DNA of 64,000 bases from Lycorma delicatula (GCF_047948215.1 NC_134456.1:84398515-84462514), one strand, 5' to 3'. Positions 1 to 11,857 are shown, numbered from the stretch's first letter. The notes: generated by a model not told the origin, from the letters alone. Made by a program: numbers and translations.

Positions 1-404
1 TATTAAAATTAAAATTATTAATTAGTATTATTATTATTATTGTTAGTAATTATAATTTAGTACTGACTTTAAACCTAAGAATTCGCTTTATAGAAATGGC
101 AAAAATATATCGAGTTGGTGTTACTTTATTCCTCTATCAATTTTTCTACCGAACTCAAATATTAATAAAATCCTTATGTAAAAAATACAAAAACAAAAAA
201 CCACTTACTGATTTTTCAATCTACCTCACCGGTGAAAATTGCAAAATTTGTTAAAACTGCACAAATTAACGGAAGCGAGTAAGGATTCAACAATATTACC
301 GCCTAAATGTTTCACATTTCCCCCCTCCATTACACCCCTAAACCGGTCATCCAGTTAAGTAGCACAGCCCAGGAGTGCGTCCTCGCCGCGAAATGGCCTC
401 CCCC

Positions 405-432
405 CTACCGGCAGTAGACGTACTGCCGGTAG
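405..432. repeat. Perfect 12-bp hairpin in LINE 3' region
   Basis: Arms CTACCGGCAGTA (405-416) and TACTGCCGGTAG (421-432) flank the loop GACG. It lies in the presumed 3' untranslated region of the R1-like fragment. It could be a retained RNA structure of the LINE or chance. Confidence 0.6.
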
Positions 433-624
433 GCATGGCAGGTCAGCCAGCCACAGCCGGATCTTTTGATTTTTTATTCCCTCACCTATGTTAATCGATC
501 CCCTTTTTTAATTTATATATATATATCTCCCCTGGAGTCCCCAGTCGATCAACGAAACCGGCACACCTCGGCATGTCTGTCCTCCCGACTAGGGCTGTCC
601 ACCCATCCTTAACACGCACACGCA

Positions 625-987
625 TTATCGCCCTAATCGTCGCTCCTCTTCATTTTTTTTCTTTATTACTTCGGCAACAAATCCGTCTACCAACCTCCAG
701 TTAACCTCAGACGTTAACATATAGTCTACCAAGTCCTCTGGCTGTAGCCCATCAATACCAGTAACTTCTCGTAAACTACGCCGAGCCATACAATGGAACA
801 CAGTATGTTTAACTGTATCAACGTCATCGCAAAAGAGATACATAGGCGTTTCTCTCCTACCAAATCGATGTAGGTATGCCTCAAAGCATCCACGGCCCGA
901 CAACAACTGGAACAGATCAAACTTATCTCCCCGAAAACATTTAAAATTGTTAATAAGAATTCTTTTTAACAAAGATCGCACATTCAT
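625..987 (-). pseudogene. R1/Jockey-clade reverse transcriptase C-terminal fragment
   Basis: A 120-codon open stretch matches what I know of the C-terminal region that follows the reverse transcriptase domain in R1-type LINEs. It has the LLSGRGCF..YLHRFGRRE block (about residues 28-46), then a zinc-knuckle-like segment, then a charged tail ending KKKNEEERR. In the knuckle, Cys53, His61 and Cys66 keep the C-x7-H-x4-C spacing, but the first expected cysteine is Tyr50, so the knuckle is probably broken. The initiating ATG is arbitrary: the frame is open a little further upstream before a TGA. The polymerase domain itself is absent. This is a dead fragment rather than a gene. Confidence 0.75.
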
Positions 988-1893
988 AACTACAAACGCA
1001 AAAACATGAAGTAACGTTTTTAATTCTCAAAATGTCGGAATACGTCAGCGCTTCCCAAACGTTTTCGATTTTCGGTGGGTGCCCTTGGTGAATCCAGATT
1101 TTCCAAGACGCCCTACGTCAAATTTTAACAAATACTTCTTTGGAAATAAGCGATAATTTTTGGCAAGGGTTAGGTATAGATAAATAAAACGCATTTTAAG
1201 TGCAATAAAACGTGAGATCTAGCTCGGCTAGATGGGCTTAATTAATTAAAAGATTAATTACATAGGGCTTAACTTATAATGTTTATTTGATACGTTACGA
1301 AAAATAAAGTTGAGAATCGATAACGCGTAAATGTTAAAGGAATAAAGCGCATTTTTTGACCCGCAACAAGAAGCATAAACGTATAAAACGTTTAATCTGA
1401 ATTCTAACTTAGCAGCGACATGTAGTTCGAATTCATTATAAATGCAAACTAGTAAACAATATTAGTAAAATTCTACAAAAATAACTTTTTTTTATATAAA
1501 TTTATGCAAAAGAATGACAAAAACTAAATGATACAAAATTAATTTTTCATTGATAAAAATATGATTAGAAACCGATTAAACCAGATTCCCTTTCCAGAGA
1601 GAAAGGTGTCGTAATTTTTTGCTCTCAGGATGAACCAGAAAAATTTTAACAAATGAAAATACAGTTTCTAACAACTTTTCAAATAAATTTCGGATATTTC
1701 GAACAAGAATTGAGCCCCCCGTACCCGTATATCTTCCACTTTTTTTTACGTTTTACTTAGCTGAGAATGCATTTAAACAAAAAATTTCGAGCTATGAGAA
1801 TAAAATATAATTGTCAACAATTTTTCACAGAAATTTTCATTTGAAATTTCAAGCGGCAGTTCCTTCCTCCGCTTTGCAAGGACAGTTTGTTTT
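988..1893. other. No recognisable feature
   Basis: AT-rich sequence with scattered homopolymers. No open frame, RNA gene or repeat family seen elsewhere in the window was recognised here. Confidence 0.5.
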
Positions 1894-2580
1894 TACTTCC
1901 TTGTACGAAGTATAAAGGAAATATTGTGATCGCGAAAAAATTCGGTTTCCAGATTTCAACGGAAATATCTATATTGAACATCCCTGAATTCATTTTCACT
2001 AGATTCGGCGTGACGTCTGTACATACACGTACGTATGTACGTATCTTGCATAACTAAAAAACGATTAGCCGTAGAATGTTGAAATTTTGGATTTAAGAAT
2101 ATTGTTAACAAATAGTTATGCACCTCCTCTTTTGATTGTAATCGACTGAACAAGTGTCCAATACAGCCCTAAATTCAAAAGAAATTTGATTTTTGACTTT
2201 TTTTTTAACTGCAGTAATAAGCCCTCACTAAGAGCTTTTCAACGATATAACATAAGTGGTACATATTTTCATTGGTTCCATAGGTTTAGCCAAATGAAAT
2301 TTTTATTAATGAAATATTTGGATCTTACAAGGGAAAGGCATATCGGTTTGAATTAGACTTCATCTCCTTTTTTTTTTTTTTTAATTTAAATATATTGATT
2401 TATTAATAATTATTAACCTCTGATTGTAAAAACACTTTTACAATAAATAATAATTCAATAATAACAATAAAAAAAAATATGGAAATATATCAAAAGTTAT
2501 TAATGAAATAAAATGTTATGTACTTTTAAAAATGTGTATATGTAATTTAATAGGTGTACAAGAAAGTCACCCACATCAGA
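1894..2580 (+). repeat. Interspersed repeat family Y, copy 1
   Basis: Starts with ACTTCCTTGTACGAAG and ends with GTACAAGAAAGTC followed by a CACATCAGATTTTTT motif, the same order of blocks found in eight other places. Internal landmarks are GATCGCGAAAAA, a CGTACGTATGTACGTATC run, AAAAACGATTAGCCGTAG, TGATTGTAATCGACTGAACA, and TTGGATCTTACAAGGGAAAGGC. No coding capacity is conserved among copies. The near-inverted ends suggest a non-autonomous DNA element, but the type is not established. Confidence 0.8.
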
Positions 2581-3569
2581 TTTTTTTAAATTTAATTACC
2601 GAGGATGAATTTTAGCAAAAAAATTATAAATAAAATAAAACTATAAGAAAAAAGAAGTTTGAAACGATCCTCGTAAGAAATATTTTTAGAATTTTGACTG
2701 ACACTTACCTTGCGAGTTATAAATAAGGTCGGGTATCCGAGAGAATACGAAGAGGTTTTAGTTTTTATACGTAAGGAAATAAAGTAATAATATTACAGTA
2801 TGACTACGCGCATTCTCAGCAATTGTCCAGCCTTTTTTTCTTTTCTTTTTTTTAATTATAAATGCCCAACACGTCGACGAAAACATTTATAACTCATTCT
2901 ATCACAATACATCATTAGTTAATTAAGGTTTTAATGACTGATTACGCCACATACACATACGGTATCGTACGAGTATCTATTGTTTGTCGTGAATAAAACA
3001 ATAAACACCGCTCGCTTCTTCATCTAAAAATAAACATCGTTTCAATAATGATCAAATAAAGTAATATTTGATAGATAATAAAATATTACAAATACCTTTA
3101 CAACATAGGCTATACACAATAATTTATAACAGAAATACATAAATATAATTAAAAATTTCGCTTCATCGACTTACAAAGTTCAATTATTACAATTATATTA
3201 TTTTTATTTGGTAACAGACGGACCAATCCGGAGAAAATGGCGTAGTAAAATGTAAACCGACCTCCAAAGAGTACAGGCATCAAAACAAATTATAAATAAC
3301 CAGAGTAAACAGAACGATTCAAAACTGAATAGAAAGCTGATTTGGGACATTATATAAAAAAATAAGTTCCTATAAACGGATATACGAAAACATTTTGCTT
3401 TCGAGTTAGGCTAGCGAAATAGTTTAGCTTGATTTCTGTTCCAAGGGTAAAATTAACTAGTATTAAAATTCTTTGAATCTAAATCAAGGAGAAAATTTGG
3501 TGGTATTGTATGTTTTGTGCCTGAAATATTGAAAAAAAAAGTGTTAGTTAGAATCGTAAACAGATTCAG
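2581..3569. other. No recognisable feature
   Basis: AT-rich, low-complexity in places (poly-A and TAA-rich runs near 2600-2650 and 3060-3180). Nothing assignable. Confidence 0.5.
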
Positions 3570-4221
3570 AAAAAATTATTGCTAAGCTTTTGGGAGTCGA
3601 GAAAAACGCCTCTTTTAAATTTGTTGTAAATTAACGTGATAAATTGCTAATAAATGGAAATTTCATTTAATAAAATGCATCAACTCAAAACAAGAGACCA
3701 AAATATACAGGCAAAACGTTAGAATTTAAGCAAGAGGAAAAATTTTCTTCATAATGATAACAAATGTGATACTGATTACAGTAGTTGTAATAATACAGGA
3801 CAATCGGGAACTATAATGACTACGATAACAGTTTATCGTAATAAAACAACCAAATTTCTTTAGAATTGCACATATACTGTCCGTACAAGCGATTTGGTTA
3901 AATTTTTCTGATGTAAGTTTAAACGAAAAGTATATTTATTTCTTTTAGCAAATTTCGTATAACTCCGTATGCCGTGAATACATTAATATATACAGTTAAA
4001 ACAAAAAGGGGAAAGCGAAACGATTTACGAACGGAACGGAACGAAAAGACGATGGAGGATGCTTTATCCTCCCTATTCGTTGCAGAGCCTGAACATCAGT
4101 CGTCCCTTGCTGCCGGATCTTTCTATTAATCTTTCGGGTATTTAAATTTTTAGTAGCATTTATACATTTATATCTAGATTAAGATGGACGGAGTTTGGAA
4201 TCGCGATTCGATCCTTTGAGT
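3570..4221 (+). repeat. Interspersed repeat W, copy A
   Basis: This stretch aligns with the reverse complement of 17975-19045. Shared blocks are GCTAAGCTTTTGGGAGTCGA, CAAATGTGATACTGATTACA, AAATTTCTTTAGAATTGCAC, the GAACGGAACGAAAAGACGAT / GATGCTTTATCC block, and GACGGAGTTTGGAATCG at the right end. Relative to copy B it lacks about 450 bp between the GTTAAATTTTTCTGATG junction points. It runs directly into a SINE1 remnant, as copy B does. Confidence 0.75.
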
Positions 4222-4381
4222 GGATACCGGTGTTCTTTGATGGTCGGGTTTCAATTAACCACACGTTTTAGGAACGTTCGACCTGAGACTATACAAGACA
4301 ACACATCATTTACATTCATACATATCATTCTCTGAAGAAATATCTTACTTTGGCTCCGAAAACTAAACAGAAAAAGAAAAA
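4222..4381 (+). mobile_element. SINE1 remnant, head deleted
   Basis: Begins at the GTGGATACCGGTGTTCTTTG block of the tRNA-derived SINE1 family and continues through TTTCAATTAACCACACG, CATACATATCATTCTCTGAA and the A-rich end. The tRNA-like head (A and B boxes) is missing, removed together with the junction sequence that copy B of repeat W still carries. Confidence 0.75.
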
Positions 4382-5600
4382 AAATCGTGTTCGTAGAGTA
4401 TTTTACACGGGTTGTGTTCCTCGTAATATATTTGCGTCCTCCTCCACGGCGCAACTCCGTTTCGATTCTAGTGCCTTTCAGTCTAGCAGGAATCCGCCTG
4501 ACAGGATCCTAGTTTTGTGGAGAATCCGATAAACACCCTTCGCAGAGGGAGTAGTACGATTTGTAACGTGAAGTAAGGAAAAAGAATCTCGATTTTAGAG
4601 ATTTTTTATCTTTTTTCTTTTTCCGGCAGTCTGGGCCGGGCTGCTTTCATGTCGTGGGACGGCCTTCTTGCTTTTTTTGATTCTTGATTATTGGGAAAAG
4701 GTAGACAAAATTACTCTAACGTAAACTTACAGATTTCATTAGTAGGTGAACGAGCGACCGACCATATAATATCCCGTATCTTAACCTACACTTAAGCCCG
4801 AACCTTTTTAATGTAACTTAAGATGTGATTTTGCTGTTACTGTCAATAGTAAAAATTGTCACTAATTTCCACGTAAAATTTAGAAAACTAATACTTTCGT
4901 ATCGCTTTCAGTTTTCTTTCAACTGACCTAAATATAAAAAAAAAACTTTCAGGAGATTCCAAATATGTAACATTTAGACAGTCATCATAAAATAATCGAG
5001 GTGATGAAAATTTATGATATAAACCGAGAGCCAATACGATTGAACAATTTTTAAAAAGAAACACGTTTCACAAGAAAAAAAAACGCATGCTGCGTTGTGA
5101 CGGGCCGTTTTTGATAAATTTGTTATCGTTGAAATCACCTGTGTACAACGAATTCTACTGCAACAATTTGAAACCGAAATGAAATGATAGCGACGCGTGA
5201 TGTACGAAGATTCTATAGTACTATGAATTAAAAAGATGCGGATGAAACGGTATCTTTCGCTAATATACAGACAGTTGCAATTGCATCCTGCCGCAAATAG
5301 TAAGATACGAAATTTCTTACTTACCGCGTAAAAAAATTTATATTTAATAATAATCTATGAAAATACTTTCATTTAATTAGTATATTTAAAGTCAAAAATA
5401 TCATTATAACGTAAATAAAGTATAAATCTTTTATCGCTTACAGATATATGGTTATATCGATCACTGTGACGCCCTAAAAAAAAAACTATAAAATAATACA
5501 AAAAGAATAAGAAAAGAACATCGCGTTACAATCAATATGTTGTGTTGTAATATATTTAGGCTACTCAATAAAATATTAGTTTTATTTTGATAAAAATTAT
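4382..5600. other. No recognisable feature
   Basis: Contains a short GC-richer patch (about 4625-4675) and otherwise AT-rich DNA. No family assignment. Confidence 0.45.
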
Positions 5601-6330
5601 TTTTTTACCACTCATATTATCTTATTATATCTTGGACTATGTATGCAGAATTCACGGTACGGAACCTTTCAGTCGAATTTTGAAGCACTTCCACTTATCC
5701 ATTCCCTCCGAAATTTTGCATACAGGTTTGCTACTGGTGACGGAACATTTCAGCAACATTTTCACATCGCTTAGATTCCCCTAAGTTGCTAAGTGAAAAA
5801 AACGCGCCTTGAAATTATGCAACCTCGTATACAAGCATATTTTCTTACTAAGATAACCTAGCCCGGTAAGTTTGGATTTAAAATTCGCACACATTTGAAA
5901 TACATAATTTTACCACTACCTACTATAACAACCGACTTTTCTTTCTTTTTCCTGTTTAGCCTCCCGTAACTACCATTTAGATAATACTTCAGAGGATGAA
6001 TGAGGATGATATGTATGAGTGTAAATGAAGTGTAGTCTTGTACATTCTCAGTTCGATCAATCCTGAGATGTGTGGTTAATTGAAACCCAACCACCAAAGA
6101 ACAAAGGTATCCACGATCTAGCATTCAAATCCATGTAAAAATAACTGGCTTTACTAGGACTTGAACGCTGGAACTCTCGGCTTCCAAATCAGCTGATTTG
6201 GGAAGACGCGTTCACCACTAGACCAACCCGGTGGGTAGTACTACAACAACCGACTGGAACTAAATTATAACACGCTATTAGTTTTATAAACAATGAAATA
6301 TATATTAGGGCTTACAGTTGCAACTTGAAA
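5601..6330 (+). repeat. Repeat X, copy 1, interrupted by a SINE1
   Basis: Matches the reverse complement of about 28690-29145 and the left arm of the foldback at 46487-46750. Landmarks are CACGGTACGGAACCTTTCAG, AAGTTGCTAAGTGAAAAAAA, TATGCAACCTCGTATACA, and, after the SINE, TAACACGCTATTAGTTTTAT. The block continues on both sides of the SINE at 5938-6238, and the copy at 28.7 kb preserves the uninterrupted form. Confidence 0.85.
5938..6238 (-). mobile_element. SINE1 (tRNA-derived), full length with TSD
   Basis: Reading on the minus strand, the head GGTTGGTCTAGTGGTGAACG holds an RNA polymerase III A-box-like motif, and GCGTTCAAGTCCTAG holds a B-box-like motif about 45 bases later. The unrelated body and an A-rich tail follow. 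Flanking 17-bp target-site duplications are at 5921-5937 and 6239-6255 (one mismatch). The SINE carries no protein; it would depend on a LINE partner for mobility. Confidence 0.9.
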
Positions 6331-6820
6331 TTTCGTACAGTAGGGACCGAAGTTTTAGACTTTTTTTTTTTAAATATATTTTGTATGTAATTACAAAGCA
6401 ATGTAATTAATATACAATATTTCTTTTGTTTTATGAATGAATCGCTGTTAAAATGCCGAGAACAATTTTTAAAGTTAATAATAACAAATTTCTTGGTCGA
6501 AACTGTACTCTCATGAGGATTCAACCTATCCAACTTATCGCAAAACGCTTAGAATGCTGTAATTAAAAAAAAATATGACACGGGCGTTTTAAAATTTACT
6601 TAATCGAAATTGTACTTGGCAGAACGATAAACAAAAATTAAAAGTACAGGTTATAACAAATAATTTTTTTATCGCTATATTTTCTTATGTGTTCAATCTT
6701 TCTGAAAATCTCCTAAAAATAATATCTTTTTCTATTTTTACGCTAATAAAACTGCAAGCGATAAGCAAGTGTCATTTAATATATTTTACGTAGAACGAAA
6801 TCGACGAATCAATGGTGTAG
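6331..6820. other. No recognisable feature
   Basis: AT-rich DNA with a T10 run near 6361. Nothing assignable. Confidence 0.5.
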
Positions 6821-6830
6821 GTTAACTTTT

Positions 6831-7134
6831 ATTTCCTAACCCACGGGTTGGTCTCGTGGTGAACGCGTCTTCCCAAATCAGCTCATTTGGAAGTCGAGAA
6901 TTCCAGCGTTCAAATCCTAGTAAAGGCAATTATTTTTACACGTATTTGAATACTAGATCGTCGATACCGGTGTTCTTCGGTGGTTTGGTTTCAATTAACT
7001 ACACATCTCAGGAATGTGACGAACCGAGACTGTATAAGACTACACTTCATTTACACTCATACATATCATTCTCATTTATCCTCTGAAGTAATATCTGAAA
7101 GGTAATTACCGGAGGCTAAACAAGAAAAAAGTAA
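6831..7134 (+). mobile_element. SINE1, near full length
   Basis: The head GGTTGGTCTCGTGGTGAACG, the B-box-like AGCGTTCAAATCCTAG and the GATACCGGTGTTCTTCGGTG body block are all present, ending with GGAGGCTAAACAAG and an A-rich tail. Short flanking duplications GTTAACTTTT (6821-6830) and GTTAATTTTT (7135-7144) differ at one base. Confidence 0.85.
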
Positions 7135-7144
7135 GTTAATTTTT

Positions 7145-8130
7145 CTACGATTTTTTTCTATACGTTACACAGAAACTTCATTCGCCAAGTATAATTAATG
7201 ACTTTTTAACATGATAATATAGTTGTGTATTTCAGAACTACATATATTTTAGAACAACGCATATTAAAAGAAAAGCGGTAATCTAATCAAAATTAGGCGA
7301 GGGAGATTAAATGTAAGGAGAGTTAAAAAAGTGAAATATCAAGCAAAAATTCGTGAATAAGGAAGGGAATTTATATTATTTTATTTTAATCTAGTTAAAA
7401 AACAGAGATTATAGTATTTATTCACGATTTTGGTATAACATTTAAAAATAGATTTTACCATTTTTTGTAACGTCTTTGGCAGAAACAAACGTATTATTTT
7501 CATATTTAAAAAAATCGTATCTGAAAATATTAAAATTCAGGACGGTTTTATTAATGTGATTATTATAGGATAATGGAGTTGTTAAACTTTATCATTTACA
7601 ATTTAAAAATTTATGTCAGAATTTTTTTTTTTCATTTTATTTTCACATATTATATTAGTATTTTAATTTTCCACTTTATTTAAATATTTTAACAGGATTT
7701 AAAAATTTTCAATTTATAAATACGAGTACAATCCGTACCTTTGTGATTGCAAAATCATTTTATAATAATCGTCATATATACATACATAAAAAACCGTCAT
7801 TTTGCATTATACACAGTACAACAAAGTATTAAGTCAAAATTACCATTTTTTTTTAAAATCCTTTATACATTTTTTTATATTATTATACCAAACGTTTTTA
7901 GACTTCTAACATTCCACGCTCTCATTCGTAGAATGTTATTTTTTAATTTTCTGGTAAGCCCTTCTTAGTAGTCTCCACCCAGAGATCCGAACGGATGACT
8001 AGATTACCTACAGAATATTTTACCAAGGAAGGTGCCTCCATCTTTATTACATGAAAATGCAGAGTTAAATTTTTTGCAAAAAAAAAGCAGCTGTACTTTC
8101 ACATTGCTTTCAGCTGCGCAGTAATAAGAA
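7145..8130. other. No recognisable feature
   Basis: Strongly AT-rich, with long T runs. No repeat family or gene recognised. Confidence 0.5.
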
Positions 8131-9015
8131 GATTGAGTGATGTTGATATGGCCGTTTAAGTCCTCCTCACCTACGCTCTTAACTACTGAAAGAGCTTCTG
8201 CTCTCTATCAGGGCAGCTGCTCTTTCAAGAGCGCTGCCGGGGGTATGGTAGCCCTGGGACCGAGGGCATGGCTTCCCTCCGCCGGTGGCGGTCCTGATTG
8301 TGACTTGGTAATGCCACGCGAGACACCATGAAGAGACCGGGTGGTGGTGCGGAGTTTGTCCTCGGCTCCTGCGCGGACCGGAATGAGGTTGGCGTTCCCA
8401 TTGTTAGGCGACATAAACCGGTCGACTGATTGGGGTGTAGGCCTCAATTTTTATGCTGCGTAAAACAAAATTTTGATTCGTACGAGTGTAGCACGGATTT
8501 AACTTTAAACTCGTTCGTTCTCTGAGGCATTCACAGTCACGAACGGTGTTGTCAGATCTTTACCAGGCGCAGGGTTCGCGCTTCCGCGGTTTCGGTCAGT
8601 TAGTTTGAAGGAATCATGTTAGATTGGATGTGAAGATGTCCGTTTGAGGCCTACGTGAAGGCGAAATTTGATTTGTATTTTACTTTTTCAAATGTCTGCC
8701 GAGGCATTTACATCGGTGGCATCCCGACCGAGGCCTGGCTGATGACTGTGAGACGTGATCAGTTAGAGGGTCTAAAGACGAACACCTGTAAAACCCCTCA
8801 GGGCTTGGAACGGAGGGGGTGGTGTGGCGACCGGTAACGTCACAAGGTGGGTGTCTTCCCCTACGGGGTTGGGATGCCCTTTATCAGGAATCATTCCTCA
8901 GTCTGGCTCCCAACAGATACCTCTCCGATATGGTTGCACCTTCGATCGAGTTACTCTGCATCACTGAGCACTCAAGACCCCTCACCATCGGCAAGGCTCA
9001 TGATTCATAGAGGGA
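8131..9015. repeat. GC-rich dispersed repeat, possible LINE fragment
   Basis: About 880 bp with much higher GC and CpG content than its surroundings. The block GAGGGTCTAAAGACG, then AACGGAGGGGGTGGTGTG and TCTTCCCCTACGGGG (about 8765-8872), recurs at 49955-50065, so at least part is a dispersed repeat. The base composition resembles untranslated or coding parts of non-LTR retrotransposons, but I see no diagnostic motif and the short open frames here look incidental. Confidence 0.55.
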
Positions 9016-9214
9016 GATTATAGTATATGTACACTTTTATCACTAAAATTAAATATTTTGTAAGGCTATGTTTTTCTACATTTTTTAAGCTTGTATTTTC
9101 ATTTTCCCGGCTAAAATTATACAGTAAAAATATGCCGATTAAGTAAAATTCAGTATGTAAGTTTTTTTGCATATCTCGAAGTCTCGTGACCCTCTCTACA
9201 AAAAATTATTTATC

Positions 9215-10030
9215 ACTAAAAAAAATCCGGGAAGGATGTATGTCAGCCTGTTTGTTTTATTTAATATTTCCAACCAGATGGATCGATTTGGATGCAATTT
9301 TTCTAGATGATTTCTAATTTTGGTCATAAACGGTCAATAGAGCAGGGAGATATGGACGATACGAATCCTATCTATATATATTTATTTTGAATCCGGTAAT
9401 AACATACCTTGCTATGGACCGTGGACGATTTGGACTTTTACGTCATCGAATCTTCGCACTTTTGACAAAGCGATATACAACTGTCCACAGCCAAATACAG
9501 ATCAGCAAAGGTAAATACATACTTTTTCGATCGTCAATGCAACTGCGCTTTTACAGGAAACTGTCGTATTTTTAGTAAAAAGGAAAGGTTGGTATCAGTA
9601 GATGCAAGACAGATTCGGGGAATGAAAACAATTTCACCTGACAAAAAACCGGTTATTAATTCCGTAATAATCAAATCTGGTTTTAGTTCTTTGACCGTCA
9701 ACCCCGTTCCGTTGCACAAACCTCAATCTGCTGTTAAGATTTCTCAAAAGCATGTTGACAGCCCCTACCATTAATTTTAGTTCGTAAACAGGCGTTCCTG
9801 AAGGAATTTGCGCATTTGAAAATTCTACAAGATTAATCTTTAGTATTTTCTCCACCATCAGAATCAATGGAGTGAACTTAAATATAATAAGTGTTGCTGT
9901 TCCTTGTAATAGATTTAGAACATTCTCATTTAAGTTGTCTAAATCTGAATTTTTAGGACAAAGCATGTCTTTTTTAGCAACCGCATAACAATTTAAAATG
10001 TTTAAACTTTCATCCAATATTTCTTCGATT
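9215..10030 (-). mobile_element. Helitron-like element fragment (3' part)
   Basis: The minus strand encodes the end of a PIF1-type helicase (see the pseudogene entry) followed, at 9217-9400, by sequence whose plus strand reads TGTTTGTTTTATTTAATATT, then CCAGATGGATCGATTTGGAT. I associate this kind of GGACCGATTTGGCTGAAATT-like sequence with Helitron 3' regions in insects. The Rep domain, 5' end and a terminal CTRR with hairpin were not located. Confidence 0.6.
9430..10017 (-). pseudogene. Helitron PIF1-like helicase C-terminal pseudogene
   Basis: Read across frames on the minus strand this matches the C-terminal part of Helitron helicases. First comes a KKDMLCPKNSDL block with NLNENVLNLL, then PSGTPVYELKLMVGAVNMLL, which corresponds to the P.H.L.LK.GA..MLLRNLN block. 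A frameshift near 9730 moves to NGTGLTVKELKPDLIITELI and FLLKIRQFPVKAQ. A second frame change near 9480 gives CGQLYIALSKVRRFDD, the motif VI of PIF1-type helicases, followed by a stop. In life this domain unwinds DNA during rolling-circle transposition. The ATPase Walker motifs are not present, so this is a dead 3' fragment. Confidence 0.75.
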
Positions 10031-11144
10031 ATATTTCAATCAAATAAAATACGGGAAGCAATTTCTACACAGTTTCCTATGGTAAACAGTCAGTTGTTTC
10101 GCGGTCACCGTTGGCAAGCTGTAACGTCCGGTCGCTGAAAGTGGGGTCAATTGAAGAAACATTATTTTTAAGTTTTACGATTTAAAATCTCCCCCACGGT
10201 TATTGGAATTTAATATTGGCTTCGAATGTTTTTCCTCAGTCACTGTGCTTGACAACAGGAAGAGTTTTACTTTGTTGCAAGTTTCCATTAATTCACAACC
10301 CAAAATCGCTCTCCGTTTTTTTTTTTTTTTTTTTTTTTTTTAGACGGTCAAGAATCAAACTGTCGTGACAGAACTCGGTCGCAGAATACGAATTCGCATT
10401 ATCATTAAAATGCGAGACGTGATAATGTCCCCTACCTCGAAGGGTCGACAATCTTAAATTAAACACCGTAGCGCCATTCACGACAGTCGTGTAAGCTTCT
10501 AAATTTTATTTAAAATCCGAAACTGAAATATTGTGGAAAACATTTTGCTGCTGCCGCAGTCTCCACGTTAACATCATATTCACCATCGTATAAGACTTTA
10601 ATTCGAAGAGTTCTCTACGGATAGTCGATAAGCGGTATCTGCTGGCATAAAAGCTGAATATTCATTGCAAGTGTTAATCGCTTCTTGAATAATTACAGAT
10701 GGCAATTCGTCATAGCGCGACTGATTACATAGATAATAAAAAATACACCTGAATAAACAATCTTCATCGCCAGCAATCTATTGTATAAATGGATCGTATT
10801 ATTGGAATCATACTTCGTGTAGGACTATAATAAAAACAAATTTAAAAAAAGCCGGAAAGAAAATCCATGAAGTTCATTTCTCTGTAGTTCCTGTGCCGCG
10901 GAATTGATTGAATCAGGTTCCTATGGAAGTGATTTTTTACAATTATTATTACTATACAATTAAAGATTAGAAAATTTTTCTTAGAAATTTTCCAAGAAAA
11001 TGAAATTTTCAGACTTTTAGTCTGTCAGTTATACTCAAGAAGAGCTTTTAATGACACTAAAACCTTTAAAAACGTTCCGGTAGAAATGTAGAAATAGAGG
11101 TTACCATAGATGGTTATTATAATTGTGATGATATATATACACAG
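10031..11144. other. No recognisable feature; T22 run at 10319-10340
   Basis: Holds a long homopolymer T tract and otherwise unassigned AT-rich sequence. It may include further decayed Helitron sequence to the right of the helicase, but I cannot show this. Confidence 0.4.
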
Positions 11145-11830
11145 TACATTCAGATGGGTTTGGTTGGCATTTCTCCCGCCACCATCCTATTCGGTCGCCC
11201 TAAAGCATAAGACCGAATGTCTGTGCCACAAACGGCTACTGAGCCTCGATACACTTCAGCGACCAGTGTCCTAACTAGCTCCTAGAGCTAACCTAAAAGC
11301 GTGAGCGGAATAAGCGTGGTACCATACAAACTCGCTTGCGTGTCCCACCGCCCATTTGTCATATATCACTAAAATGGATAGGCACACCCCGTCAACTACT
11401 AACAAATATAAATGACTATCAATAATTAAATTTATCTCGTCAAAGACAGCAATTCTCTGCCACGCCTTGACCGCTGAATGCCAGCAAGTACCTGTCCCCA
11501 CCATTAAAGCGCTTGGAGCCTTAATCTGGCTGGTAGCATATCTCTCGGTTAGCTTCCTACAGCAGCGCGGTAGGAGTCTTTTCCCTTAGGTAAGCTACTG
11601 ATGTCGGTTAACAAGGCAACCGCATCAAGGAACTTCCACACGGTCCCACAATGCGATTCTAGCCACATTGACTCGCCGCTTGTGACTGACCAATTCTCCC
11701 CAGACCTCTAAATTCCAAGGTGGCCTGAGTTCTGGCCCCCCAAGAGCTGGGCAATCGAACATCATGTGTTCGTTCGGCTGGACTTCACCGCAGACGCACA
11801 GCTCAGCAGCTGCCAGGTAGAACCGAAACA
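11145..11830 (-). mobile_element. Jockey-like LINE, 3' end
   Basis: Minus-strand fragment: 11830-11625 codes for the end of a LINE reverse transcriptase and 11624-11145 is a GC-richer 3' untranslated region. To its right lies a TA microsatellite, so the 5' part is lost. The 3' boundary is set by the return to AT-rich sequence and is approximate. Confidence 0.6.
11625..11830 (-). pseudogene. LINE reverse transcriptase C-terminal zinc-knuckle fragment
   Basis: About 68 codons ending in a stop at 11625. The segment LCVCGEVQPNEHMMFDCPAL has a C-x1-C-x7-H-x4-C arrangement typical of the cysteine/histidine motif at the C-terminus of Jockey and related LINE reverse transcriptases. The open frame continues upstream only through the TA microsatellite, which translates as a Tyr-Ile run and is not real coding sequence. 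No polymerase motifs are present. Confidence 0.65.
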
Positions 11831-11856
11831 AATATTTGTTTAAATTTATAGACACA

Positions 11857-11857
<1 letters not shown>

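Larger units (their letters stand above)
330..987 (-). mobile_element. R1-like non-LTR retrotransposon, 5'-truncated 3' end
   Basis: The right part encodes the C-terminal tail of a LINE reverse transcriptase and the left part (330-624) is GC-richer non-coding DNA that fits the element's 3' untranslated region. That region includes a perfect 12-bp-arm hairpin at 405-432. The 5' part of the element is missing beyond about position 1000, the usual result of incomplete target-primed reverse transcription. The exact 3' end and target duplication were not identified. Confidence 0.6.
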
